Below are positions 1 to 11,700 of a DNA stretch of 64,000 nt, in pieces. How positions within the stretch are numbered: the first letter of the stretch is position 1; each line of letters opens with the position of its first letter. Below the pieces are notes generated by a model, which worked only from the letters and a program-made list of their open reading frames with translations, did not search any database and was not told the DNA's origin. The position numbers and the translations under genes are program-made. Source of the stretch: Branchiostoma lanceolatum (lineage: Eukaryota; Chordata; Leptocardii; Amphioxiformes; Branchiostomatidae); the NCBI RefSeq assembly GCF_035083965.1, contig NC_089726.1, positions 15,257,501-15,321,500 of the forward strand, written 5' to 3'.

Positions 1-817
1 TATATATGTTATGAAATATAAAGTATATAATATATATGATATACGAACAGTATACAATTACTTTGCTTCCGCCATATAATATCGTTCCCTCATTTGACAT
101 AACCCCTGTCATTCTGGTCAAAAATAAACGTCGACATACAAAAATATATTAGCACCGATGTATTGTATTTGCAAGAGAAGGAACGTTGGAGTCAGCCAAG
201 GGAGTGGTTCCTCCTCAGCAATATCATTAATCTAAAACATTTCGAAAAACTTTGCACAGTTAAAATTTATTCAGGTTTTACATCATGTTAGCCATGTTAC
301 TTTATTATCAATGATTATAACACAATATCGAAAACGTATGCTAGCCCTTATTGTATTGTATTAGTAATTATGCTGTTAAGTCTTATTCTATACTTCCACT
401 TTGTGTAATGTTAACGAATTCTTGCCATACCTTGTACCATGTACAATTGTCGTGCAATAAAATTCTTCATTATCACAAATAACGGATTGCACTAAGAGAG
501 TGTATCTGATTATGTATTGTAGCATATTTCTTCCAAAGAGTGACACAGACAAGCGATTAAACAAGTGCTAATGTCATAATGTGTGAAAGAACAGATATGA
601 GTAGTCATTGTGTTCACAATGTTAGTTCATGATCAAGAGACGGACATTTTAAGGAGGGTGAGTAAAAAAAAATGATAGAAGTGATTTGATTGCAGGCTCA
701 GATCTATAGAGTGGGTTGAAATCTTACACAAATGTAAAGGCACATATCTTCTAGAGATTTTGATGTTGTTCACATCGGAGCGAGTGAATTGCTTTCAAGA
801 TGATCACCCCCACGCGT
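1..817. other. AT-rich intergenic stretch
   Basis: No gene recognised on either strand. The stretch is AT-rich and starts with a run of TATATA-like dinucleotides. An AATAAA at 456-461 follows a T-rich run and could be a polyadenylation signal of something upstream of the window or the tail of an old retroelement; nothing nearby decides between them. Confidence 0.5.
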
Positions 818-1030
818 GGGGTCGTGTGGCGTAACGGCAGAGCGTTCAGCTCAGAACCAAGTGGTCCCGGGTTCGAATCCTGTCATGTTAAGTTCATGTC
901 ACTGATCTTGTGCCCCTGAGAAGGACATTCCTCACTCCACCGGTACCCAGGCGTGAATGGGTACCTGACTTCGGTTGGGGAAGGTTGTATTGAGGTCGAT
1001 GCGCCGAATGGCTGCCGCCCTTGCCGTTCC
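818..1030 (+). mobile_element. tRNA-derived SINE, copy 1
   Basis: The left part resembles a tRNA gene with an A-box-like TGGCGTAACGGC and a B box GGTTCGAATCC near 870. The 3' side does not pair with the 5' side to form an acceptor stem, so it is not a working tRNA. A non-tRNA body follows (CCACCGGTACCCAGGCG and onward). The same head occurs in reverse orientation at about 43747-43864, which makes this an interspersed repeat. The right end is approximate. Confidence 0.7.
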
Positions 1031-1867
1031 ACAAAATGCAAGCATGGATCAAATATGTATCTGTTGTGTATTATATGAACCCTGTAAACCCTCCGGCCAT
1101 CAATTCAGCATTAGAAAGGCTGCCATTGCATGGGTGATTTCTGACCAACAAAAACCACTAATTCATTCAATTCCTTATCCCAATGATCACCACCTTTATC
1201 TATCACCACCAACTGTGTGAGAAAAGAAGATCGCGCTGGTCACACAAAAACATAACCATCACAAATGTAACAGGTGCCGTTTTAGAGAACAGTGTATCAA
1301 TAGACAAGCTTTCCATTGACTCAATGATCACCATTAAAAAGAAAATACATGTGATGAAGGTTAAGTTCGGCATTTTTTCCCCACGAAAACCACTATCATA
1401 AGAATCCTTAGTACTCGACCCAGGAAAGTACGATCGTCCATATGGGATACCAGCATCTTAATAGGTGATAAGTAAGCTTTCGAATTATATATAAAAAATG
1501 TACATTTGATTCTACCATCTAGAGAAAAACGGCCTGGCCAAAAATTGGATATAAGACTTCAAACATCTTTTTTTTGCCAGGTTCCTCTAGCCTGGATGCC
1601 AGACCCCCAAACTCTAACATATCTATCGTCTGACATCCAGGCTATAGATATTTCAGAGTTTAGAACCTTAGAGGAACCTTAGCCTGACATCCAGGCTAAG
1701 GTTCCTCTGACGTCGACACTCGGGCGTTGTTCTTATCTATTACTGCCGCAGGTGATTGTGGGTACTAAGACAGTAAAGCACTCCTGGACTTTAACCTTTG
1801 GTAAGGGTAAATGTGATCCATCCCGTGTGATTTTGGAGCATTGTCAGAAGGACCTTCAGTCTCCACC
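1031..1867. other. Intergenic DNA and presumed 5' region of the rolling stone gene
   Basis: No coding exon seen. The stretch holds the paired inverted repeats at 1589-1708 and, in its last 160 bases, the presumed 5' UTR and promoter of the rolling stone-like gene. No TATA box is evident. Confidence 0.4.
1589..1708. repeat. Two adjacent hairpins built from one short motif
   Basis: Bases 1670-1686 and 1692-1708 are perfect 17-bp inverted complements separated by the 5-nt loop ACATC. Just upstream, AGCCTGGATGCCAGAC (near 1589-1604) and GTCTGACATCCAGGCT (near 1628-1643) form a second, slightly imperfect hairpin. All four arms share the AGCCTG core, so this is a small fold-back repeat or a remnant of one, about 160 bp upstream of the next gene. 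Confidence 0.75.
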
Positions 1868-3280
1868 ATGCCTCTACTTCGGCGGATCCGAGACGAGTTT
1901 CGTCTGCATCGGTTCTTCCCTCGTCATCATGATCCAGTCCGCTTCTACACAACTCCGGTAAGATGTTACACAAGACTTAAATGACACCAAGATTCACAAC
2001 TGAAGCTTGTTAACTACATGATAATCCACCCTCGTACGACGTTATAATTACGTAAACTGTTATAGGTCAGGCTCAATCCACAACCATGCTGTTCACGCAG
2101 TGTACGTAACAGTATTAATCCTATACATATAGGATAGCAGGATAGTGTTTCTCTTACATAACTTACATGTTGACGTTTCTTTATGAACAAGGTGACCTCA
2201 AGCTGTGGATCGGGCACTTGGTCATTCTCTCGTAACAGCCATAATGGCACTTTACCCTCGCCAGCGCCTTTGGGACTTCGGGAATCTGACTCTTTTCCCT
2301 TTAATATTTTATTTCAGTGGTTGACGAACCAGGCTCCATTCCTGGTCTACCGTCTTCTCTTGTGCGTTTACAACATGGCAGTTCTGGTGGTGTACGCTGG
2401 GGGGAGTTACTGGGCCTGGAATCCCAAAGTCCTGACAACGTTAAGTTACCAGACCTACATACTGTGGACAGTTTACTCAACCTGGAGCGTGGTTGTTTGT
2501 TTTGTATTGTACTTTGGGTGCAGTGACCACCCGGCCGGTCGTCAGATAGAATCCTGCAGCTTGGTATCTCCGGATGACTTTAGCCAAGAAGTCCAGGAAT
2601 CACCTGACAACGCCACCCTAGCAGACGATCCGAGTTGCAAGACGGAATCGTACGCGTGCGATACGGCGACACCTGCCGAACACGCCGTGAACGACAGTGA
2701 CTCGAGGTTCGGGACGACATTAGATGCTGCCGCACTGTTGCAGGGGTATCTTCGGGATGACAGCAACCGGCCACCAACCGAAACCGTGACCTCTCCGCCC
2801 GACCCCCGCCTTCCGTGGTACCTAGCCCTGCGGTGGGTACTCTTCACCGTGCCTGCAATCTGTGCCCCTCCGATAACCGTCGTGTTTTGGTCATTCTTGA
2901 AACCTTCGGGTTCCAGCATAGTCATCGGCGATATTCTCCTCCACGCTATGAACTCTGTCACTGTTTTCCTGGAAGTGTTCATCTCTGGACTTCCCGTAAG
3001 GCTTCTCCACTCGGTATATCCTATTCTCTTTTTGCTGTGGTACACTGTATTCAACTTAGTATATGTATACGCCGGGGGTACTGACCTAAATGGGAACAAC
3101 TACATATACAACATATTCGACTTCAAAGGGAATCCTTTACTTACCGCTGGGCTCGTCGTTGCAGTGGCTGGTTTGCTTTTGGTCAGTCACGGAATTGTCT
3201 TCTTTCTCTCACTTCTTAGAGACAAAATATTGGTATCAATTAGGCAAGGCAGGCATCTTAGAATGGTAACGTCTCAGTGA
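1868..3280 (+). CDS. Rolling stone-like multi-pass membrane protein (2 exons)
   Basis: Exons 1868-1957 and 2318-3280 join at a phase-0 GT-AG intron (donor GTAAGA, acceptor TTTATTTCAG) to give 350 residues. The start ATG has a good context (CTCCACCATG). The exon-1 N-terminus (MPLLRRIRDEF) followed by WLTNQAPFLVYR fits the N-terminus of the rolling stone family, whose fly founder acts in myoblast fusion. Hydrophobic segments lie near residues 40-60, 70-93, 190-212, 225-245, 250-272 and 298-325. Family-like signatures are RWVLF, HAMNSV, LPVRLLHSVYP and NLVYVYAGGTD. Residues about 95-185 form a hydrophilic Ser/Asp-rich loop that is longer than usual. The exact function here is unknown. AATAAA at 3741-3746 is a likely polyadenylation signal. 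Confidence 0.85.
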
Positions 3281-3740
3281 GTCAGGCACACTAGAAAATG
3301 AAGACATAGAGCTAAAGACCAACATGCATGTGTAAGAATTGTGAATTGGTTCGTCAGTTCCTCACTGTTAAAATATATATTTGTTTTGAATCTGCCATGT
3401 TGTTGTCTGGCTCATTTAACATTATTCTATCTTTTCATCTAGGCGTGTAAGCTATACCCGCTACACTCTACCTCTATGAAGGAAACATTGTCAATCATTG
3501 ATATTCTAGACAAATGGAAATACAAACTTTAAGGTATACTAGCCCCGATACAATGTACTTTATCTATAGAGTACCACATTAGCAATGAACCAAATACTAA
3601 TGGCAAAGTATGCAAAAGAACAAATGTGTGTGATCAATATGAACATATGATGTATACATTTTCCGATCTGCAGACTTGGTGAAAGGATATATAGTTAGAG
3701 TCAGCGAATATTGTTCGCACCAAATGTCCTTTAATTCTCA

Positions 3741-3746
3741 AATAAA
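3741..3746 (+). promoter_or_regulatory. Probable polyadenylation signal of the rolling stone-like gene
   Basis: A canonical AATAAA about 460 bp after the stop codon on the same strand. A GT- and T-rich stretch follows. It is the first canonical signal I saw downstream of the gene. Confidence 0.45.
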
Positions 3747-3879
3747 GCACTGCAGAGAATGTACATTGAAAACGTGCATCAGTATGTCTTTACGATTAAA
3801 TTGTTTATCCTGGCAAAGATCTTTAAATACGTGTCTGTGTATCTTAGTCTTGTATTTTATGTACGCCTTTATATGTATT

Positions 3880-4045
3880 ATAGTCGTAGTTTAGTCGTAA
3901 ACATGTCAACGTGCTTTGTTCAAGTTTGTATTGAATTTTGTATATTGTTTAGTTACCAGGGATAACCCTTTGTAATAGTTGGCTAGTTGGGTAGCCTGGC
4001 TTTACTTTTTCTACAACCAAATAAATCAATCAAATCAAATCAAGT
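3880..4045 (+). mobile_element. Possible LINE 3' tail
   Basis: The sequence ends in a short tandem tail (CAAATCAAATCAAATCAA) preceded by AACCAAATAAATC. That is typical of a truncated non-LTR retroposon 3' end. No coding part remains, so the family cannot be named. A second copy was not found in this window. Confidence 0.3.
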
Positions 4046-4300
4046 GCGTGCCACTTTTCATTAAAGCAAATAAGATACAGACAATAAACATGCATCTTTG
4101 ACGATCACGTTGCATAAAAAAGACTGTACAAGTATTTCTTTAGATCGGTACAGTTTTATTTTGATGTTCAGTAAAGTAAGATACAAACACAATGCACCGC
4201 AGTCATGTAGCAGTACACGCTTGTACAATTCGTTAGGTCTTCCTTCCGTAATCTACGTGTAATATTCTTTCTTCCCGTCTTTCCTTTCTTGTATTTTATT

Positions 4301-4825
4301 CCTCCTTCTTGAGAGAGTATATAAAATCATATGGTAACATACAATATAAGACGAGTAGCTTACCCGACCATAGCGTATATACAAGTTGCAGTACCGTACA
4401 ATTTACACGTCATGTAATCTATGTAGGATTTAATATATGTTATTATACACTAATGCTGTGCGTGTTTCCTCTTTGTCACAATGTATAGTTCTTTGTTCGT
4501 TCTGCATCTTACCTCAACACAACTCTCTGTTTTGCCTGTGGCTATTTTCTGTTGTTATCCTGTTTTGAGTACTTCCACCTGGTACCAATGTATGTCTCAG
4601 GGCCACAATGTCCAAGGGCCATTCTGGTAATTATACCTTGAGGATGAACTGTTCCTAGCACTCTGCTTCTACCTCCCCTTCATCTACTTCTGCCCCTTCT
4701 TGGGGGAGCATATAGAATCATATGGTAACGAGCAGTATAAAATGAGTGGTTTACACAACAGTAGCGTATGTACAAGTTACAACAGTTATACGTAAAATTG
4801 ACACACGCAATTTACATAGAATCTA
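4301..4825. repeat. Diverged direct duplication of about 110 bp
   Basis: Bases about 4301-4420 and 4692-4820 align over their length. Shared blocks are CCTTCTTG, ATAAAATCATATGGTAAC (first copy; ATAGAATCATATGGTAAC in the second), TAGCGTAT and TACAAGTT. Both follow a CT-rich lead. No reading frame crosses them. The surrounding 4.05-5.43 kb shows no other recognised gene. Confidence 0.6.
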
Positions 4826-5428
4826 AAATGTCTTACACTTCTCTAGCACCACTGTCTCATTAACTGGCATTCAACACTAATTCTTTCTTCTCCTTCTTCT
4901 TCTTCATTAGTGACAACAAGGAACGCCGATTCTGTGATCTGTTGCTGGACCGGAAGCTCAGATATTCTCAATTTCATCCTCTTCTCTCTCTCAAAGTCAT
5001 TGTCCTCCTCATCGCCTCATCATAGGGGACAATCGTTTCTGGCCATCGAAGCACATGACCTCTAGACTGCACTTCCCAACATCTAATTATTTTCCACCTG
5101 TCACATGTACAAATTTGGGGGAAAGACACGGGCTAGTTCAAGCTGAGATTCTGATGTTGACGAATCTTATGTGTTCTTTGTTTGTTGTTTTTCCTTTTTT
5201 TTTTGGAGAGGGTGGCTGTTTTTTTTCTGGTTTAACACTCAGATTAGGATTGATAATGCATGTGTATAATCGGGAATGGTGATATATGGGTGTTGGGCAG
5301 GAAAAACTAGACGGGATGACGGTGCATTTATGTATAAGAGCTGGGGTTAAAAGGGCTGGCGTCGGGGTTGAGTATAGTTTGAGTGAAGACGGGCATGAGA
5401 GGTCGACTGGGATGGTAACGGACGGGCC

Positions 5429-7975
5429 TTAAGTCTGTGATGACCAGGAGAGATAGTCGGGGAGGGGGGCAAATGGCAGGGGAGGGTCGATGTTATCACA
5501 AAGGAACGGGGAGGTAGGCTTGGAAGGGGCGGTGTTTGAGATGGGATAGTAAGGGGCGGCGGTGGGATCTAGTTTTGAAGTGGTGAAGACCGGAACAGAG
5601 GTGGTGGACAGGGTAGGGATGGCGTTTGAGTTGGGATGGAAAGGAGCGACTGCTGGGTTGAGTTTACTAAGGGGGGCGACCGGATCAGAGTAGATGGACT
5701 GGGAAGGGACATCAAGTGTAGACCAAGGGGGGTACTCAGGGATGGGGACGTACGGCAATGTCAGGTTGTAATTGTTGAGGAACGGGGAGGTGCAGTGCGG
5801 CGGCAGTGGAGGATGGATATGAATGTAGGGTGTGACCGGCTGGGGAGTGGTGGTAGCTGATGGTGGGATGGAAGGAAGCGGCGCGGTGACAGGTGGCAGG
5901 AGCGGTGAAGGATCTGTTGAAAAGCAAGAACGTTATCATGAATCAGTAGTGAATTTAAATTAATTTAAATGATATGAAAAGCTAATACAGTCTTCAATGA
6001 GCTCATACTATAGTACATCGCACTATGTTGCTTTTCAGTCTCATGTGCACAATACTTCAATAATTTAAAACCACCGCAACAGTGTTTTGTCTAAACCAAT
6101 ACAGTCTTCAATGTTCGGTCTATGTTGCTTTTCAGTCTCATGTACTTAACTTCCATGAGTTAACTATCATTTCAAACCACCGCTGGAATACAACATTATT
6201 CTCTCTAAACGTATCATAAGATTTGTAACCACATTGGAACAACACAATTACACCCTATCGCTGATAAGAAAAATATAACGTGATAATTGATAACTTCATT
6301 TGCAAATTGATGCCCTAATTCAGAACATTGACAGTTAAAATGTACGTCATCTTCCACTACTTTCCCTGTATAGTATTTACATGCTCTCGTTAAAAGGCAG
6401 TTAACTTAAGATCGAGCAATATTCCTACCGTCCAGTTGGAATCCTGTGGTCAGGTTTATCTCAGTTTCAGCTGCAACTTTCTCAAGAATTTTATCCAGCA
6501 TGTCTGCATGTAAAGGATGGAAAACAATTGTGCTTGTGGTGGAAGGAGGGTTGTTTACTTGTATATTGACGTGAACTTACTTTGCCTTATCTCAAGATGG
6601 CTGTGATTTCTCCACACGAGGAGAAATGGACACTATTCTCAGCATAGGTTTGACTTATAAAACGCGAGTCTTGGCAGAAGTTATGATACAGAAAATACAA
6701 TATACACTACGTGTAATTTAGAAGTTCAACTCGAACGGTTACGCACCATAATTTGTGGCAAACGTAAGGAAACTTGTCACAGGATTCCTTCACACTTACT
6801 TTGCCTTTCACTTTTACTTCGAGCAAGAATCTCATACTGGTACCCCATACAGAAATGCTAAAAAGTACGCGTTGCTGGCTTGCCGATCTACTATACTTGT
6901 GGAGGATTTTTGCAGGCGGCATCATGGTAATGCGAAACTAATATGTGCTAACGTATGTGCCGACAGTTTTCTTCATACTCAGCAGTGGAGGTGTGCGTTA
7001 TCTGACTCTTCTCAGTTCATACCTGAAACATCAAACACGACTGGCACCGAGGCTGAGGGCAATGGCTCCGAGGAGGGAGCTGGCACCATCACATCAAGGA
7101 GGCTTGGCACATCTGGCTTGCTCACCGATACCGGTAGATGATCTTTAACGTCAGTGTCCTTGGCGGCTATTGTAAAAAGCGCCATTTAGCGACATTGTCA
7201 AAACTGCAGAGATATGATTCACCTTTCCCCGTTATAGGCCTACGGTTTTGATTTTCCTCGAAACCTGCTTTATGAGGCTCAACCACGCACAATGTGGCGA
7301 ACATAATAACATCAGGATATAACGTTAGCGACCGGTTACTAAACAAAACATTAGTGTAGCTATCCTTCACAAGATGCACATATATCCATTCAATAGACAT
7401 TTTACAAGAATCTTTGCCGGACAACTATGCCTTGCAGACGACTGAAGTCTAGTCCAGAGCTAACCTCCACATTACTGTTTAGCTGAGGCCGTTTGAAAAT
7501 CTGGTAAAAAAAATCACATTGTATTGTACTTGAACTTTTCGGAACATCGATCTTAACAAAACCTCACATGTGAAATTCGCAACAAACGTTAGACTAGCTA
7601 AAAAAGCATCTAACATATACATGACATCAATCTTTAATCTGAGGTCACGTGTGACTTGGAGATACTACCATGAATACCTGGAGATCTTCATGTATCTTGG
7701 TGCACAATTTCGTGTCTTCACAAGTCAAACCTAATTCCTGAGTGACGTTTCAAACATGTAATTAGGTGAAGACACCAATATCAGTTTCTTCAACAGTAAA
7801 GAAGTTTACCTTTTTTGTAAACCTCTTCATCGTCGGCGTTGTTACGGCTGATAATACCGCATGTACAGAAGGCCAGGAGCGCTGACATGAACTGGGAAGC
7901 TTTGTTGGGCTTCTTCTTGTTGTTTTTCATTAAATTTTTCTCGGCCCGAGACGGCTTCGCAGCTTTTCTCGCCAT
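5429..7975 (-). CDS. Unrecognised basic N-terminus plus proline-rich protein (3 exons)
   Basis: Minus-strand exons 7975-7810, 6503-6429 and 5913-5429 join through two phase-1 introns (donors GGTAAAC and GGTAGGA; acceptors ATGCAG and CAACAG) and give 241 residues. The start is MARKAAKPSRAEK in a strong context (CGCCATGG read on the other strand). Residues 1-45 are Lys-rich, followed by a short hydrophobic stretch around SALLAFCTCGI and an acidic patch. Exon 2 encodes a short amphipathic segment (MLDKILEKVAAETE). From about residue 80 to the end the protein is rich in Pro, Ser and Thr with loose repeats such as PYVPIPEYPPW and PLPFAPLPDYLSW. I recognise no family. It is divergently transcribed from PPP4R2 with about 770 bp between start codons. 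An extra small exon inside the 1.3-kb first intron cannot be excluded. Confidence 0.65.
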
Positions 7976-8444
7976 GGCTGAAAAACTCAGTGACCGATAC
8001 ACTCCAGACGGGGCATTCTCGAACGTCTTGCGACAGGGAGAACAATCGGAACGTCGGACCAATCAGGTGGGGATTTGGAAAGTTTTGAAAACCGTCATAT
8101 TGATATCTGTGATGTCACACCAGACTTAACGATATTATAGGGGCGTACATCATAGTACTTTTTTTATTAAAGTAATACCCCAGATCAAGGAGGTTAAATA
8201 TACATCGAGTGCCAAATGCATGGAAAACTTCAGATTATCTATTGTGCATATATATATGACGAGGCAAATCATCCTCATGTAATTCTCGTCTAGTTTTCTT
8301 TATAACATCTTTATGGAACGTGACCTACAGGCTAATATGTGCTTGCAAAATAGCATCCAAAATGATTTCATTTGCGTTTTTCCTCCGAGTTTGAACAGCC
8401 GACATACGATATTTGTATTCCGGTCTATTCGCGCGCTCTCCGAA

Positions 8445-8694
8445 TGACGTCAGAGGATGCGTCCAATTAGGTTGCCAATGTGCCTAGCTACGTTTGTCAT
8501 AGAGAGCTAAAACTCTGAAATATCACAATTTTAGATGACTAGAATATACATTCTAGCTTAATCTACTATTTCTACAGTAGTAAGGGGGTATGAGTCTCAG
8601 ATCTAATCTGAAAATTGAGGTTTAACTCTACGCATAAAAATTAACGCCCCTCTGAAGAATTCGAACCGCCCGCCTTGCTTCCGGTCGCCATTTT
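8445..8694. promoter_or_regulatory. Bidirectional promoter: CRE, ETS and YY1-like sites
   Basis: Between the divergent start codons lie a perfect palindromic CRE (TGACGTCA, 8445-8452), an ETS-type CTTCCGG (about 8679-8685) and a YY1-like GCCATTTT (about 8687-8694) some 55 bp before the PPP4R2 ATG. A CCAAT lies near 8057-8061 on the other gene's side. No TATA box is obvious. This composition suits a broadly expressed gene such as PPP4R2. Confidence 0.5.
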
Positions 8695-8748
8695 GCTGTG
8701 TCTGGAAAAAATCAGTCCGTCTTGGTGTCGGGACAAAAACTGTCAACC

Positions 8749-11700
8749 ATGGAGAACGGGGACTCCTTCCTACATGCACTAGAAGGTAAAACACTTCGCC
8801 AGGTTACTGTATTTAGACGGGGGGTATTCGTGAGGAAATGTTAGGCAGAAGTTAGGAGGATTTGAGGGTCTTTTGTCGCTATCTGCGCACCCAAACCTGA
8901 GCGCCGAAAAAATCTCAAGTCACTGGCCGATTCTGGGGAGGGTTGAGGTCTTCTGTTGTCCTGATAAAGATATGATATTTTACGGGTATATAAACGATAC
9001 GCATGAGTTTGAGCTGTTTTAGAATATGCCCTGCTTTACTTTATGATTTTATTGATAACATAGCTACAGAACTGGACTGTTGCGGTTTAGGTCATTGTTG
9101 GCATGGTTCCAGCATTTACTTTGTGTAAGAATTTCATAATCGTTGTAATTTGTACATTTTCCTCACAGCAGATTTGTTACAAAATGGTTATTAATTCAGC
9201 ACTTATTTTTTATTATAAAACACCAAGTGTGAAAAGCCAGATGAAGTACAAAATTTAATAATTTGATCATAATCTTTATGAAAATTATAATATCTGTTTC
9301 GTGTAATTTGTATTTGTTCCATTCATGATCAATTTTATATTTTTTCCACAGATTTTGAGAAAAGGAAGGAAATGACACCAGAACTGGAACAGTATCTGCA
9401 GCACATAGCCAAGACTGGAGAAACAATGTAAGTAAATAATTAGAATGATTTTGTACATAATATTTTTGAAGTCTTATCATAGAAAATGTATTGGCCAGTC
9501 AAATGTAGGGAAATAGTGTAAACCAAAATTGCAAAGTTGACAGTCACATTCAAATCACATTCACATTCTTTCAGTCTAAAGTATATGGCATTTAATTCAG
9601 ACTATATTTTTTTAATCACCTGTCTTTCATAATATTATACTTTTCAAAAATGCACAATTTTCCCATTCCCATATTTCATCTAAGCGATTTGCTCTTGAAG
9701 TTTGCTACCTGAAGCAAGTGCACAACAAAGTTTCCAAGGGCTGGGGCTTGAAATTCTTTTTTTCGTGCCATACAAAATTGCAAGTTGTCCAAAATTTTAC
9801 CTGCAAGTACATGTAGTGGTACAGATTCCTGCCATTGTTCCTGCCCTAACTGCAACTCAAGCTTTCGTATTAACTGTTGATTAGCTTATCATGAATCATG
9901 AAAGCCAGTGTAGAATTTGTTACACTGCTAATTTAAAAGTGGTCTACTTTTACCTGCGACACTGAAAAATGTTCTGCACAGTGCATGTTGTAAGTGAATT
10001 TATTTCGAGCTCTAGATCTGTTTTGGCAACCTTTCTCCAAAATCAAGATACAACATGTGTGCCATGTAGAATTTGAAGTCAAGCCTAAATTTAGTTCCTA
10101 GAACCTGCAGCTTTCAAAACAAAGTATGCCTTTTGGGGAAGTTGAACCTGGCATGGAGCCACCAAAGTTTGAAACTGTGCCACTCTGGGGCCGATATCAC
10201 ACAGGTTTGAATCAATACCAGTAACAGTGTGTAACTAAGCCTCAACAAACATTATGTGATACAGTATTTTGATCCTGATGCTGAATCTTGGTAATGTGGG
10301 GCTGTAAATTCTTGTTTCTTTCACTGTAAGTAACTTTATGCTCACTGTTTTTGCGGTCACCTCTGTACCGTGAACTTATCATCGTGAAAAAAACTGTTGT
10401 TATTATTTATGATTCCTTCACTCGGCCAGTCTGTAAATCACTTGCCCCACCGTGAATTTAAAGCTTAGTGAAAATTTTCATTTACTTGACACCGTGAAAT
10501 TTTGCTACTATACTGTGAAGATAAAGTGAATTACAGTACTTTTTTTCTGCTTTGGTGCAGGTGACATGCCAAACTATATATATAGTAAATACACACACCA
10601 AGTCTTACTGACTGTACCATTCAGTTTCTGAATGCCTTTCACTTTCAGTCCATGAAAAACAATGTTTCACAAATGTTCCAGGAACTGGCAGTACCATATT
10701 AAATCTTGTTGAAGTTGTTATGATGGTGATATTTAAGGCCAGTACTGGTTGTACATGTATGTCAGACTAGTCTCACAGGATGGTTTTTGTGATGGGCCAG
10801 TGCTGGTAGATATTAGATGTCTTGCACAACTCCAGTTTTGGCTGCACCAACCTACATATGCAGGTGGAATCTTGAGCAATGATGTATACAGTACAGTTCA
10901 CCCACAACGCAACAAAATGTTTCCTTTCTGGCATAATTTTGATTTTGTATTATAAGTTAGTAGTCTGTAGAGATGAGATACCATATCCTAGAATGTCTGA
11001 TAAATGAGTTCCAATTTTAGTACAGATATATATACATATATGACAGATCTGTATATCACATGTGCCAGTCAGATAAACACATTTCTAAATGTTTGATGTA
11101 TTTGGTGTGTTTTAGATACCCCTGGAACAGACTGAAGCCAGTGTTCCTCCTCAAGCTGGAGAAGGTCATGCAGGAGTTCAACGAGGAGGCGCCCAAGGTC
11201 GACGGACCGCCGACGCCCAACGTAGAAAATCTCTCGTACGAGGAGATGAGGGAGAGAGTCGTCAGCATCATCGAAAGTTTCACCGGGTACGCATACATTA
11301 GTAGTTGTAAAGTTGCTTTTGTTTTGGCAGTAGCATTCATGCTAAATATGCAGAAACTTCACATGATGTTAGGTTAACCTTTAGCACACTGAAGTAGCTG
11401 TTTGGCTGCCAATTCTCTATTGCTTACAGGGTTAGACAGCAGGGAGAAGGTTAATACTCAGTCATGTAAGAAATACTTTAACGATCTAATGTTTTTAAGC
11501 AAATATGGACATGAGGTGACTAAAAGATTTTAAAAGGTTATAAAACAAGGTGAATTGTAGTCATTGAGACATTGTGAGATCATGAGTGTAACGGTGTGTC
11601 TGCTCTATTACAGTCCACCCTTCACAATGCAGAGATTGTGTGAACTTGTCACCGACCCCAAGAAGCATTACAAGAGAAGTGACAAGTTCCTGAGAGGTGT

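Noticed and set aside
818-890. A functional tRNA gene
   Set aside because: A and B boxes are present but no 3' strand closes the acceptor stem, and a second copy has the same head with a different body; it is a SINE.
2542-3099. 185-codon minus-strand frame
   Set aside because: Shadow of the rolling stone-like exon, which has family signatures on the plus strand.
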